Part shown: positions 45,419-54,672 of the stretch, one piece after another
Numbering within the stretch: position 1 is the first letter of the stretch
Layout: each line of letters starts with the position of its first letter
NCBI GenBank assembly: GCA_964219345.1
Contig: CAXPPN010000023.1
Span: 22,989-86,988, forward strand
Reading direction: 5' to 3'
Length of the DNA: 64,000 nucleotides
Origin: UBA3537 sp964219345
GTDB taxonomy: Bacteria > Bacteroidota > Bacteroidia > Flavobacteriales > Flavobacteriaceae
Position numbers and translations under genes: made by a program
Notes under the pieces: generated by a model
Database searches by the model: none
Seen by the model: only the letters and a program-made list of their open reading frames with translations
Told to the model about the DNA's origin: nothing

Positions 45419-47215
45419 TTAGTCGTTTAGCTTTAGTACCGCCATAAATGCTTCTTGAGGAATCTCTACACTTCCTACTTGTCTCATTCTTTTTTTCCCT
45501 TTCTTTTGATTTTCCAAAAGCTTTCGTTTTCTTGAAATATCACCGCCATAACATTTAGCTGTCACGTCTTTGCGAACCGCTTTTACAGTTTCTCTTGAAA
45601 TAATTTTAGCCCCAATAGCCGCTTGAATAGGAATATCAAATTGTTGTCTAGGAATCAACGCCCTAAGCTTACCACACATTTTACGACCAATTTTTTGGGC
45701 ATTATCCAAATGTATAAGTGCAGAAAGCGCATCAACAGACTGTCCATTGAGAAGAACATCAACACGGACCAGTTTTGATACACGCATCCCTATTGGGCTG
45801 TAGTCAAAAGAAGCATAGCCTTTAGAAACAGTTTTTAATCGGTCATAAAAATCAAATACAATTTCTGCCAAAGGCATATCAAAAGATAATTCAACGCGCT
45901 GGGTGGTAAGGTATGTTTGATTTGTGATTTGCCCCCTTTTTTCTATACAAAGCGACATTACATTTCCTACAAAATCTGATTTGGTAATGATTGTTGCCTT
46001 GATGTAAGGCTCTTCAATACGATCTAGAGTGGACGGGTCGGGTAAATCTGACGGGTTGTTTAATAAAATAATCTCATCAGGGTTTTTTCGAGTGTACGCA
46101 TGATAAGATACGTTTGGAACCGTTGTGATAACTGTCATATTAAACTCTCGTTCTAATCTTTCTTGAACAATTTCTAAGTGGAGCATTCCAAGAAAACCAC
46201 AACGAAATCCAAAACCTAAAGCTGCTGAGCTTTCGGCTTGAAAAACAAGTGACGCATCATTCAATTGCAGCTTCTCCATAGAGGCTCTAAGTTCCTCATA
46301 TTCTTCGGTGTCAACAGGGTAAACTCCTGCAAACACCATTGGCTTTACGTCTTCAAACCCATCGACCGCCTCTTGAGTTGGGTTTTTAGCGTCAGTTATG
46401 GTGTCTCCAACCTTAACTTCGCGAGCGTCTTTAATTCCAGTAATTAGATATCCAACATCACCGACCTTGATTTCTTGTTTAGGTGTTTGTGTTAAGTTGA
46501 GTGTTCCAACTTCATCCGCACTATATGTTTTGCCTGTGGCAATAAACTTCACAGATTGATTTTTTTTAATACTCCCATTAACTACCTTAAAATAAGTTTC
46601 AACACCTCTAAAAGAATTGTAAACAGAATCAAACACTAAGGCTTGAAGCGGTGCTTCGGGATCTCCTTTTGGCGCAGGAATAATATTTATAATTGCCTCT
46701 AAAATCGACTCAATACCAAGACCAGTTTTCGCACTCGCAGGAATTACCTCATCGGCATCACACCCCAAAAGATCTACAATATCATCAGTAACTTCTTCAG
46801 GGTTGGCACTTGGTAGGTCAACCTTGTTTAAAACAGGAATGATTTCTAAGTCATTTTCTAATGCTAGGTATAGGTTTGAAATGGTCTGGGCTTGAATGCT
46901 TTGAGCGGCATCAACAACCAATAATGCGCCTTCACAAGCTGCAATTGAACGGGAAACTTCATAGCTAAAATCAACGTGTCCAGGAGTATCAATAAGGTTC
47001 AATATATATTGTTCTTCTTTGTACTCATATTTCATTTGAATGGCATGAGATTTAATGGTAATCCCACGCTCGCGCTCAAGGTCCATATTGTCGAGGAGTT
47101 GATTTTGCTTTTCTCGCTCAGTTACAGCTCCTGTAAAATCCAAAAGACGATCAGCCAAGGTGCTTTTTCCATGGTCAATATGCGCAATGATACAAAAGTT
47201 TCTTATGTTTTTCAT
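45419..47215 (-). CDS. lepA: Elongation factor 4 (LepA)
   Basis: 598 residues. The GTPase P loop AHIDHGKSTLADRL, switch regions RERGITIKS and DTPGHVDFSYE, and NKVDLPSA are intact. The C-terminal LepA-specific domain includes LIPRQQFDIPIQA and CYGGDISRKRKLL. It back-translocates or remodels stalled ribosomes. A -7 box lies 27 bases upstream. Confidence 0.96.
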   Translation of the reverse strand: MKNIRNFCIIAHIDHGKSTLADRLLDFTGAVTEREKQNQLLDNMDLERERGITIKSHAIQMKYEYKEEQYILNLIDTPGHVDFSYEVSRSIAACEGALLVVDAAQSIQAQTISNLYLALENDLEIIPVLNKVDLPSANPEEVTDDIVDLLGCDADEVIPASAKTGLGIESILEAIINIIPAPKGDPEAPLQALVFDSVYNSFRGVETYFKVVNGSIKKNQSVKFIATGKTYSADEVGTLNLTQTPKQEIKVGDVGYLITGIKDAREVKVGDTITDAKNPTQEAVDGFEDVKPMVFAGVYPVDTEEYEELRASMEKLQLNDASLVFQAESSAALGFGFRCGFLGMLHLEIVQERLEREFNMTVITTVPNVSYHAYTRKNPDEIILLNNPSDLPDPSTLDRIEEPYIKATIITKSDFVGNVMSLCIEKRGQITNQTYLTTQRVELSFDMPLAEIVFDFYDRLKTVSKGYASFDYSPIGMRVSKLVRVDVLLNGQSVDALSALIHLDNAQKIGRKMCGKLRALIPRQQFDIPIQAAIGAKIISRETVKAVRKDVTAKCYGGDISRKRKLLENQKKGKKRMRQVGSVEIPQEAFMAVLKLND

Positions 47216-47241
47216 TCAGTTTTTAGCTGTTTTTAGGAGAA

Positions 47242-47249
47242 CAAAAGTA
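47242..47249 (-). promoter_or_regulatory. -7 box for lepA
   Basis: Minus-strand TACTTTTG (exact TAnnTTTG), 27 bases upstream of the lepA start. No standard -33 TTG. Confidence 0.4.
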
Positions 47250-47254
47250 AGTAA

Positions 47255-47277
47255 ATTTAAAAGACCAGACGGCCTTA
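47255..47277 (-). terminator. Possible terminator after gltX
   Basis: On the minus strand AAGGCC-GTCT-GGTCTT forms a six-pair stem (one G-T) followed by TTAAATTT, 5 bases after the gltX stop. Weak stem, short T run. Confidence 0.35.
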
Positions 47278-47281
47278 TTGT

Positions 47282-48793
47282 TTAGTGATGCTCAATAAGT
47301 TTATTTATTCGACGTATTGACTCTTTTTTTCCAATGTAAAAAATAATATCAAAGACATCCACACCCTCTAAGGCACCAACAAGCGCGACTCTCAGAGGCA
47401 TCATTACTTTTCCAAAACCAACTTCTTTTTCTTTTATCCAATTAGAAAAATCAGTTTTTAAGGTATTTGCAGTCTCATCATTTGCGTTGTCAATTACATG
47501 AACAAGCTCGGACAAAAGTTCTGCAGAGCCCTCTTTCCATGCTTTTTTTAATGATTTTTCATCATACTCATCAGGCGCTTCAAAGAAATATTTACCAAGT
47601 TGTAAAAGCTCAGGAACAAGTTGTGCACGCTCCTTAATGAGACCAATAACAAGTTCAATATAATTTAAATCAAAATTTATTAATGTATTATCAACTGCAA
47701 TCAGCTGTTTTGCTAGTTCTGCATTGGAACACTCTTGAATATAAGTGTGGTTGTACCACTTTATTTTATCAGGATCAAAACGTGCCCCCGATTTATTAAC
47801 TTGATTTAAATCAAATGCATGAGTAAGATTTTGTAGATTAAAAACCTCTTGCTCTGTTCCTGGATTCCAACCCAAAAAAGCAAGAAAATTTACGACGGCT
47901 TCAGAAAGATATCCACTTTCTTTATAGCCGATAGCATGTGTGTTTTCGTCTTTCCATTCTAAAGGAAACACAGGAAATCCAAGTTTATCGCCATCTCTTT
48001 TGCTTAGTTTCCCTTTTCCTGTTGGCTTCAATATTAGTGGAAGGTGTGCAAATTGAGGCGCGTCCCATTCAAAAGCTTCATAAAGTTGATGGTGAAGCGC
48101 AAGAGAAGGCAGCCATTCTTCTCCTCTTATTACATGAGAAATTTGCATCAGGTGATCATCTACAATATTCGCTAAATGATATGTGGGCATACCATCAGAT
48201 TTGAAAAGAACTTTATCGTCTAGTGTGTTACTTTTAACACTAATTTGTCCTCTTACAATGTCGTTCATCACTATTGTTTTGTCCTGAGGCATCAAAAATC
48301 GCACAACATACGGTGCTCCACTTTCTATTCTTTCTTTCGTTTCATTTTTAGATAAAATCAAAGAGTTTATAAGTCTTCCTCTTGTTCTGTTGTGCCAGTT
48401 GTAAATAAAGGTTTTCCCTTTTTTCTCGTGGTTTTCCCTTTCTTTTGCTAACTCTTCAGGCGTGTCAAAAGCATAGTAGGCTTTCCCTTTTTTGATGAGG
48501 ATATCAATGTACTTTTTGTAAATTTCTTTTCTTTCACTTTGTCTGTATGGTCCAAAACCAGCATCTTTTCCTGGTCCTTCATCAAATGGTATTTGACACC
48601 AATTAAGCGCATCAATAATATATTGTTCAGCACCAGCAACATAACGATTTTGATCGGTGTCTTCTATACGTAAAACAAAAGCACCTTTATGCTTTTTAGC
48701 AAAGAGATAATTAAAAAGAGCGGTGCGAACTCCACCAACATGAAGTGGCCCAGTTGGACTTGGCGCAAAACGAACGCGAATAGAATTTTCCAT
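47282..48793 (-). CDS. gltX: Glutamate--tRNA ligase
   Basis: 503 residues from the ATG at 48793 (MENSIRVRFAPSP). The open frame reaches 48841, but a perfect promoter -7 box lies inside that extension, so the short start is preferred. Class I signatures: PSPTGPLHVGGVRTALFN and KLSKRDGDKLG. The C-terminal anticodon-binding helical domain is complete. It charges tRNA-Glu. Together with glnS this genome encodes separate Glu and Gln synthetases. Confidence 0.95.
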   Translation of the reverse strand: MENSIRVRFAPSPTGPLHVGGVRTALFNYLFAKKHKGAFVLRIEDTDQNRYVAGAEQYIIDALNWCQIPFDEGPGKDAGFGPYRQSERKEIYKKYIDILIKKGKAYYAFDTPEELAKERENHEKKGKTFIYNWHNRTRGRLINSLILSKNETKERIESGAPYVVRFLMPQDKTIVMNDIVRGQISVKSNTLDDKVLFKSDGMPTYHLANIVDDHLMQISHVIRGEEWLPSLALHHQLYEAFEWDAPQFAHLPLILKPTGKGKLSKRDGDKLGFPVFPLEWKDENTHAIGYKESGYLSEAVVNFLAFLGWNPGTEQEVFNLQNLTHAFDLNQVNKSGARFDPDKIKWYNHTYIQECSNAELAKQLIAVDNTLINFDLNYIELVIGLIKERAQLVPELLQLGKYFFEAPDEYDEKSLKKAWKEGSAELLSELVHVIDNANDETANTLKTDFSNWIKEKEVGFGKVMMPLRVALVGALEGVDVFDIIFYIGKKESIRRINKLIEHH

Positions 48794-48810
48794 TGAATTT
48801 AGTCTTGATG

Positions 48811-48841
48811 CAAAGATATACTCACTAAAGCGAACACCCAA
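48811..48841 (-). promoter_or_regulatory. Promoter of gltX
   Basis: On the minus strand TTG (48841-48839), 20 bases, then TATCTTTG (48818-48811), ending 18 bases before the ATG at 48793. Almost ideal match, and it decides the gltX start codon. Confidence 0.7.
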
Positions 48842-48929
48842 ACAAAAACAGCCTTGGTTTTTGTGCTTTTATTTCTCATACAAACATCTCAATTATTATT
48901 GTAGATTTATACCCTATAATAAAGACGAA

Positions 48930-51900
48930 TTGAATCATTTTTTCAACATAAAAACCAAATTAGAGCAATTTATTAAGCGCTATTATTTGAGTGCTCTTTT
49001 AAAGGGTGCTTTACTGTTTTTTGGAATTGGGTTGTTATATGCGCTTTTTTGGATTTCAATTGAATATTTTTTTTGGATTTCATCATCAGGTAGAACGATT
49101 GTTTTTTGGTTGTTAGTTTTTTTCGAAATGATTTTGTTCTACAAATTACTATGTGCCCCGTTATTAAAGTATTTGAAAATTCGATCTGGAATAAGCGATC
49201 AAGAAGCGGCAAAAATTATTGGTGATTTTTTTCCTGAAATAAGCGATAAATTATTGAACATTATACAACTTAATAGCCACCCAACAACAGAGCTTATTGT
49301 TGCGAGTATTCAACAAAAAACGAAAGAGTTTGGTAGTGTTTCATTTAAAAAAGCGGTACAATTTAAAGACAATTTAAAGTATTTGAAATACACTGTTCTA
49401 CCCCTAATGATTATTGGGGCTGTTTACGCTTCTGGAGGTCAGTCAAACTTAAAGCAAAGTTTAAATCGTGTTGTTAACTATAAAACAACCTACACCCCCC
49501 CTGCTCCTTTTCAATTTGTTGTAACAAATAACGCTTTAGAAGCTGTTGAAAATCAATCTTTTGTTTTGGATATCAGAGTTGAAGGTAATGTGGTACCAGA
49601 ACAGGTAAAAATTTCTTTTGAAAATCAAACTTATTTTTTAAAAAGAATAAATAATCAGCGGTTTCAATTTAAATTTCAAAACCCAAAGAAAGACATTCAG
49701 TTTCAAGTTTCATCAGAAAATGTAATTTCAAATTTATTAGAATTAAAAGTTTTGAGCGCGCCAAAAATTCTGAATTCAACTTTATTAGTCGATTACCCCA
49801 CATATACAAAATTAAAAGACAAGACTGTTTCTAGTTTTGGAAACATCTCCATTCCAGAAGGCACCAAATTAACGTGGAAATTTTTAACTAAATCTACCGA
49901 TACTGTCACTTTTGTAAATCAAAATTCTGTTTTTTATTTTAATAAAGACGCTAATGAATTTACATTATTAAAACAGGTTTTTACCGATTTGATGTATGAT
50001 ATCAATACAAATAATGATCAATTAAAAAATTTTGAAACACTTTCCTACGAAGCTCGAATTATAAAAGACCGCCCGCCACTAATTGATGTTCAACAACGTG
50101 TTGCAAACTCAATTGAGGAGGAGCTTTATTTTTATGGCCAGATCAGTGATGATTATGGTATATCATCATTACAAGTACACTATTATCCTGTAGGCAAAAC
50201 GAATTTAAAGATTATAAAATCTATAAGTTTTAATGAAACGTTTGATTTTACCTATCGATTTCCTGTGGGGTTAGACCTTTTACCCGACACATCATATGAA
50301 TTGTTTTTTGAGGTTATAGACAATGACCCTTTTCCTAGCCCAAACAAATCAAGGTCCAAGACTTTTACATACTTGTCGAAAAGTGAAAACGCTCTTAAAG
50401 AAGAACAACTCAACTCACAAAAAGAATTGGTAGATGGTTTAGAAAACACGTTTAATACATATGAGCAGCAACAGGAATTAGTTGATGATTTTACAAAGCA
50501 ACAACTTCAAAAAGAGCGCCTAAATTATAATGATCAGGAAAAAACACAAGACATCATAAAGCGTCAAAAGAATCAGGATGATATGATAAAACGCTTTAAT
50601 GAACAAATGAAAAAAACATTAGAACAGTTTCCAGCTGAAATACCCGATACTTTTAAAAAGAATTTGTCTAAACGTTTAGACGAACAAAATAAACGTTTAG
50701 AAGAGAATGAAAAAACACTAAAGGAGCTGGAAGACTTAGCAAAAAAAATGAAGCAAGAAGAACTATTAGACAAATTACAAAAATTAGGACAACAAAGTAA
50801 GAACAGGCAGAAAAATTTAGAACAAATGCTTGAACTTACCAAGCGCTATTATGTTTCCAAAAAGGCAGAGCAGCTAAAAGGTAAATTAGAAGATCTTAGT
50901 CAAGAGCAAACTCATCAAGCCGAAAAATCTAAAGACAATAAAAGTGAAGAACAGTCTAAACTAAACCAAAACTTCAATAATATTTCAAAAGAATTAGATG
51001 AGCTTAGAAAGCAAAACAATTCTTTAAGCAAACCAATTGCAATTCCTGACACAAAACAAGAAGAATTATCAATACAGTCCGATCAAAATGAAGCTATAGA
51101 GAACTTAGAAGAATTTGAAAAACCCAAATCTATAGAGAGCCCCAAAAACTCATTACAAAAGGCCAACAAAGCCCAAAAGAAAGCGGCTCAAAAAATGAAA
51201 CAACTAGCGGCTCAATTGGCTCAAGCTATGTCAGGCGGGTCATCGATGCAGTTAACAGAAGATATCGAAATGTTAAGGCGTATACTTGACAATCTTCTTA
51301 TTTTTTCTTTTGAACAAGAAAACCTTATAAAGCAGCCCGCTTCCGTTAAAACTATAAAAACGCAAAAGAACCTAAGGACTCATTTTGAACATATTGATGA
51401 CAGCTTGTTTGTTGTTTCTTTACGCCAGCCAATGATTTCACAACAAATTAATGATGAAATATCGGACGTATATTACAATATCGACAAAACCCTAAGCTCT
51501 CTTTCAGAAAGTAGAGATTATGAAGCCAAATCGGCACAGCAGTATACAGTAACTTCAACTAATAATCTAGCAAATTTGCTTAGTGATGTGTTAAATAATC
51601 TTGAAATGCAAATGCAACCTAATCCGGGGCAAGGTCAAGGCGATATGCAATTGCCAGATATTATTATGAGTCAAGAAGACTTACAAAAGCAGGCAGAACA
51701 AATGATGAATGGAAAAAAGGAAGGTTCTGAAAAATCTAATGAAAAACGAGAGCAAGGGAGTTCAGAACAGTCAGGAGAAAATGGCAAGAACGAAAATTCT
51801 AGCTCCGGAGAATCAACAGGGAATAAACCCGATGGTTCATCACCATCAGAGGGTCAATCAGAAATAGATCAATATGGCGACCCAGAAGAGTCAAGCGAGG

Positions 51901-52301
51901 CGTTGTTTCAGCTGTACAAACAGCAACAAGAAATAAGGCAAAACTTAGAAAATATACTAAAAAAAGAAGGTCTTCTGGGAAAGGGGAAATCTACTTTAGA
52001 TACTCTTGAGGAATTAGAGCTACTCATTGTAAATCAAGGTGTTACAAAGGAAGCATTAGCAAAAATGAAGGCCTTAAAATATGAATTTCTTAAGCTTGAG
52101 GACGCATTACTAAAAAAAGGGATGTCTCCAAAAAGACAATCATCGTCTAATAAGAAAGAGTTTTCAAAGTCAAACACCATACCGGAAGATGATATAAAAC
52201 GACTTTTTGGAACAGAGGAAATTTTAAACAGAAAGGTATTACCTTTGCGTCAAAACATGAAGAAAAAAATTCAGGATTATTTCAACAAAAAAAATGATTA
52301 A
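48930..52301 (+). CDS. Giant DUF4175-family membrane protein
   Basis: About 1123 residues, assuming a TTG start at 48930 (MNHFFNIKTKLEQFI); the frame is open from a TTG at 48861 and no ATG is suitable. Membrane segments near the N-terminus (ALLKGALLFFGIGLLYALFWI, TIVFWLLVFFEMILF, and one near residue 150) precede a beta-rich extracytoplasmic region. Long Lys/Glu/Gln-rich coiled coils (about 480-760 and 920-1000) follow. DUF4175 proteins are conserved in Bacteroidota; function unknown. The 3' end overlaps ybeY by 8 bases. Confidence 0.78.
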   Translation: MNHFFNIKTKLEQFIKRYYLSALLKGALLFFGIGLLYALFWISIEYFFWISSSGRTIVFWLLVFFEMILFYKLLCAPLLKYLKIRSGISDQEAAKIIGDFFPEISDKLLNIIQLNSHPTTELIVASIQQKTKEFGSVSFKKAVQFKDNLKYLKYTVLPLMIIGAVYASGGQSNLKQSLNRVVNYKTTYTPPAPFQFVVTNNALEAVENQSFVLDIRVEGNVVPEQVKISFENQTYFLKRINNQRFQFKFQNPKKDIQFQVSSENVISNLLELKVLSAPKILNSTLLVDYPTYTKLKDKTVSSFGNISIPEGTKLTWKFLTKSTDTVTFVNQNSVFYFNKDANEFTLLKQVFTDLMYDINTNNDQLKNFETLSYEARIIKDRPPLIDVQQRVANSIEEELYFYGQISDDYGISSLQVHYYPVGKTNLKIIKSISFNETFDFTYRFPVGLDLLPDTSYELFFEVIDNDPFPSPNKSRSKTFTYLSKSENALKEEQLNSQKELVDGLENTFNTYEQQQELVDDFTKQQLQKERLNYNDQEKTQDIIKRQKNQDDMIKRFNEQMKKTLEQFPAEIPDTFKKNLSKRLDEQNKRLEENEKTLKELEDLAKKMKQEELLDKLQKLGQQSKNRQKNLEQMLELTKRYYVSKKAEQLKGKLEDLSQEQTHQAEKSKDNKSEEQSKLNQNFNNISKELDELRKQNNSLSKPIAIPDTKQEELSIQSDQNEAIENLEEFEKPKSIESPKNSLQKANKAQKKAAQKMKQLAAQLAQAMSGGSSMQLTEDIEMLRRILDNLLIFSFEQENLIKQPASVKTIKTQKNLRTHFEHIDDSLFVVSLRQPMISQQINDEISDVYYNIDKTLSSLSESRDYEAKSAQQYTVTSTNNLANLLSDVLNNLEMQMQPNPGQGQGDMQLPDIIMSQEDLQKQAEQMMNGKKEGSEKSNEKREQGSSEQSGENGKNENSSSGESTGNKPDGSSPSEGQSEIDQYGDPEESSEALFQLYKQQQEIRQNLENILKKEGLLGKGKSTLDTLEELELLIVNQGVTKEALAKMKALKYEFLKLEDALLKKGMSPKRQSSSNKKEFSKSNTIPEDDIKRLFGTEEILNRKVLPLRQNMKKKIQDYFNKKND

Positions 52302-52713
52302 TTTTAACAACACAACAACTTTCAAAATACCATCAGTGACTCAATTGAAAAGCTGGCTTAAATCAATTATGACAGAAGAGGGATATACTGAGGGGGAGTT
52401 GAATTTTTTATTTTGTGACGACAACCATCTCCATAAATTAAATGTTGAGTTTTTGAACCATGACACATTGACCGACATTATTACATTTGACTATAACGTA
52501 GGTCGTCAAGTGTACTCAGATATTTGTATTTCCATTGAGCGAATTCAAGATAATGCTTTAACACACAAGGTTAGCCCTATAAATGAGCTTTGTCGAGTCA
52601 TGGCTCATGGAGTATTGCATCTTTGTGGGTATAAGGACAGCACGAAAGAAGAAAAAGAAGAAATGCGAGGCAAAGAAGACCATTACCTTTCGCAGTTGGA
52701 ATTAAACATATAA
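52294..52713 (+). CDS. ybeY: Endoribonuclease YbeY (rRNA maturation factor)
   Basis: 139 residues. YbeY motif HGVLHLCGYKD (105-115): two zinc histidines (105, 109) are present but the usual third His is Asp115. NHDTLTDIITFDY is the conserved preceding motif. It takes part in 16S rRNA 3' maturation and ribosome quality control. It overlaps the DUF4175 gene by 8 bases; the mnmG promoter lies at its 3' end. Confidence 0.9.
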   Translation: MINFNNTTTFKIPSVTQLKSWLKSIMTEEGYTEGELNFLFCDDNHLHKLNVEFLNHDTLTDIITFDYNVGRQVYSDICISIERIQDNALTHKVSPINELCRVMAHGVLHLCGYKDSTKEEKEEMRGKEDHYLSQLELNI

Positions 52714-52724
52714 ATGTATATTTG
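52696..52724 (+). promoter_or_regulatory. Promoter of mnmG
   Basis: TTG (52696-52698), 18 bases, TATATTTG (52717-52724): near-perfect consensus, overlapping the last codons of ybeY. The expected start of transcription is just upstream of the parS-like palindrome, so the palindrome falls in the leader of mnmG. Confidence 0.75.
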
Positions 52725-52732
52725 CACAAAAT

Positions 52733-52748
52733 TGTTCCACGTGGAACA
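52733..52748. promoter_or_regulatory. parS-like palindrome upstream of mnmG
   Basis: TGTTCCACGTGGAACA is a perfect 16-bp palindrome. Its GTTCCACGTGGAAC core equals the chromosomal parS sequence known from Pseudomonas and is close to the widespread parS consensus with TTTCACGTGAAA. It is bound by ParB (Spo0J). An identical copy lies 1.9 kb downstream at 54656. Confidence 0.8.
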
Positions 52749-52764
52749 TAATTAGTTTCTAAGA

Positions 52765-54636
52765 ATGTTTGAGGGTATTTATGATGTCATTGTTGTTGGA
52801 GGGGGTCATGCAGGAAGTGAGGCTGCTGCTGCTGCTGCTAATATGGGGAGCAGAACTCTTTTAATTACCATGAATTTGCAAAATATTGCACAGATGTCTT
52901 GTAACCCTGCAATGGGTGGAATTGCTAAAGGGCAAATCGTTCGTGAAATTGATGCTCTTGGCGGATATAGTGGAATTGTAAGTGACACTTCTGCGATTCA
53001 ATTTAAAATGCTCAACAAATCTAAAGGGCCAGCGATGTGGAGTCCACGTGTACAAAGTGATAGAATGCGCTTCGCAGAGGATTGGCGAATGCTATTGGAG
53101 CAAACGAACAACTTAGATTTTTATCAAGAAATGGTTGTTGGCATCCTACTAAAAGGAGAAAAGGTGGTTGGAGTAAAAACATCTTTGGGATTGGAGATTA
53201 AGTCAAAAACAGTTATTCTTACAAATGGCACTTTTCTTAATGGACTCATCCATATTGGTGATAAGAATTTTGGTGGAGGAAGAGCAGGTGAAAAAGCAGC
53301 AACAGGAATTACAGAACAACTCATAGATATAGGATTTGATTCCGGCAGAATGAAAACAGGTACACCACCAAGGGTGGACGGCCGCTCTCTTGATTTCTCA
53401 AAGATGATAGAGCAACCTGGGGATGTAAAACCGCACAAGTTTTCGTATTTGGGAACTACTACTCCACTAAAGAATCAACGCTCCTGTCATATGACATATA
53501 CAAGTCTTGAGGTTCATGACTTATTAAGAGAAGGGTTTGATCGATCACCAATGTTCAATGGTAGGATCCAAAGTATTGGTCCTAGATATTGCCCATCAAT
53601 TGAAGATAAAATTAACCGTTTTTCTGATAAAGAACGACACCAAATTTTTGTTGAGCCAGAGGGATGGAATACGGTTGAATATTATATTAATGGATTTTCA
53701 ACGTCACTTCCAGAAAATATTCAATACAGGGCTCTAAGGGCGGTAAAAGGGTTTGAAAACGTTAGGTTTTTCCGACCAGGATACGCTATTGAATATGACT
53801 ACTTCCCTCCTACACAACTTACACATTCTTTAGAAACAAAATTAGTTCACGGTTTGTTTTTTGCTGGGCAAATCAATGGCACTACTGGCTATGAAGAAGC
53901 GGCTTCTCAAGGTCTTATGGCAGGAATTAATGCAAGTTTAAAAGTCCAAGAAAAAGAGGCCTTTATACTTAGAAGAGATGAAGCTTATATTGGTGTTCTT
54001 GTTGACGATTTGATTACTAAAGGAACCGAAGAGCCTTATAGAATGTTTACATCTCGAGCAGAATATAGAACACTACTTAGGCAAGATAATGCAGATTTAA
54101 GATTAACACCAAAGGGCCATAAGCTAGGGATTGCCAGTGATGAACGCTTAAAACGGATGGAACTAAAGCTTAAACAGTCAAACGAATTTGTTTCATTTTT
54201 CAAAAAACAAAGCGTTAAGCCAGCCGAAGCAAATCCAGTATTGGAATCAAAGGGCTCCTCACTTATTAAACAATCTGATAAGATGTTTAAAATATTTTCA
54301 AGACCAAATATTAACATTAAAGACGTTCGAAAGTTTGAAGCTGTAGAGTCTTATATTCAAAAAGAAAATTTGGACGATGAGGTTATTGAACAAGCGGAAA
54401 TACAAATAAAGTATTCTGGCTATATTCAAAAAGAAAAAAATAACGCTGATAAATTAACACGATTAGAGTATGTTAAAATTCCAAAAGATTTTGATTACTC
54501 TCAAGTTAAATCTATGAGTTATGAAGGGCGAGAAAAGCTAAGTTCAATCCAGCCTGTTACTGTCGCTCAAGCCTCTAGAATTAGTGGCGTGTCTCCAAAT
54601 GATATTTCTGTTTTACTGGTGTTTTTGGGGCGTTAA
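52765..54636 (+). CDS. mnmG: tRNA uridine-5-carboxymethylaminomethyl modification enzyme MnmG
   Basis: 623 residues. It introduces the cmnm5 group at wobble U34 together with MnmE. FAD-binding GGGHAGSEAA (12-21), the signature CNPAMGGIAKG, GTPPRVDG and RFRPGYAIEYDYF-type segment (FFRPGYAIEYDYFPP). The C-terminal helical domain ends ISGVSPNDISVLLVFL. In many bacteria this gene (gidA) lies near the origin with parAB; here it is flanked by two parS-like sites without a neighbouring rsmG, parA or parB. Confidence 0.96.
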   Translation: MFEGIYDVIVVGGGHAGSEAAAAAANMGSRTLLITMNLQNIAQMSCNPAMGGIAKGQIVREIDALGGYSGIVSDTSAIQFKMLNKSKGPAMWSPRVQSDRMRFAEDWRMLLEQTNNLDFYQEMVVGILLKGEKVVGVKTSLGLEIKSKTVILTNGTFLNGLIHIGDKNFGGGRAGEKAATGITEQLIDIGFDSGRMKTGTPPRVDGRSLDFSKMIEQPGDVKPHKFSYLGTTTPLKNQRSCHMTYTSLEVHDLLREGFDRSPMFNGRIQSIGPRYCPSIEDKINRFSDKERHQIFVEPEGWNTVEYYINGFSTSLPENIQYRALRAVKGFENVRFFRPGYAIEYDYFPPTQLTHSLETKLVHGLFFAGQINGTTGYEEAASQGLMAGINASLKVQEKEAFILRRDEAYIGVLVDDLITKGTEEPYRMFTSRAEYRTLLRQDNADLRLTPKGHKLGIASDERLKRMELKLKQSNEFVSFFKKQSVKPAEANPVLESKGSSLIKQSDKMFKIFSRPNINIKDVRKFEAVESYIQKENLDDEVIEQAEIQIKYSGYIQKEKNNADKLTRLEYVKIPKDFDYSQVKSMSYEGREKLSSIQPVTVAQASRISGVSPNDISVLLVFLGR

Positions 54637-54655
54637 TTAGTATATTTTATATTTT

Positions 54656-54671
54656 TGTTCCACGTGGAACA
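54656..54671. promoter_or_regulatory. parS-like palindrome upstream of the methyltransferase gene
   Basis: Second identical copy of TGTTCCACGTGGAACA, ending 1 base before the ATG at 54673. A -7-like TATTTTTG (54650-54657) overlaps its left edge. Reading through it from a TTG at 54655 would give MFHVEHM, which is an artefact of the palindrome, so the coding start is set after it. Confidence 0.8.
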
Positions 54672-54672
54672 C

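Noticed and set aside
48794..48841. 16-residue N-terminal extension of GltX
   Set aside because: The stretch contains a complete promoter, and the GltX family starts near MENSIRVRF.
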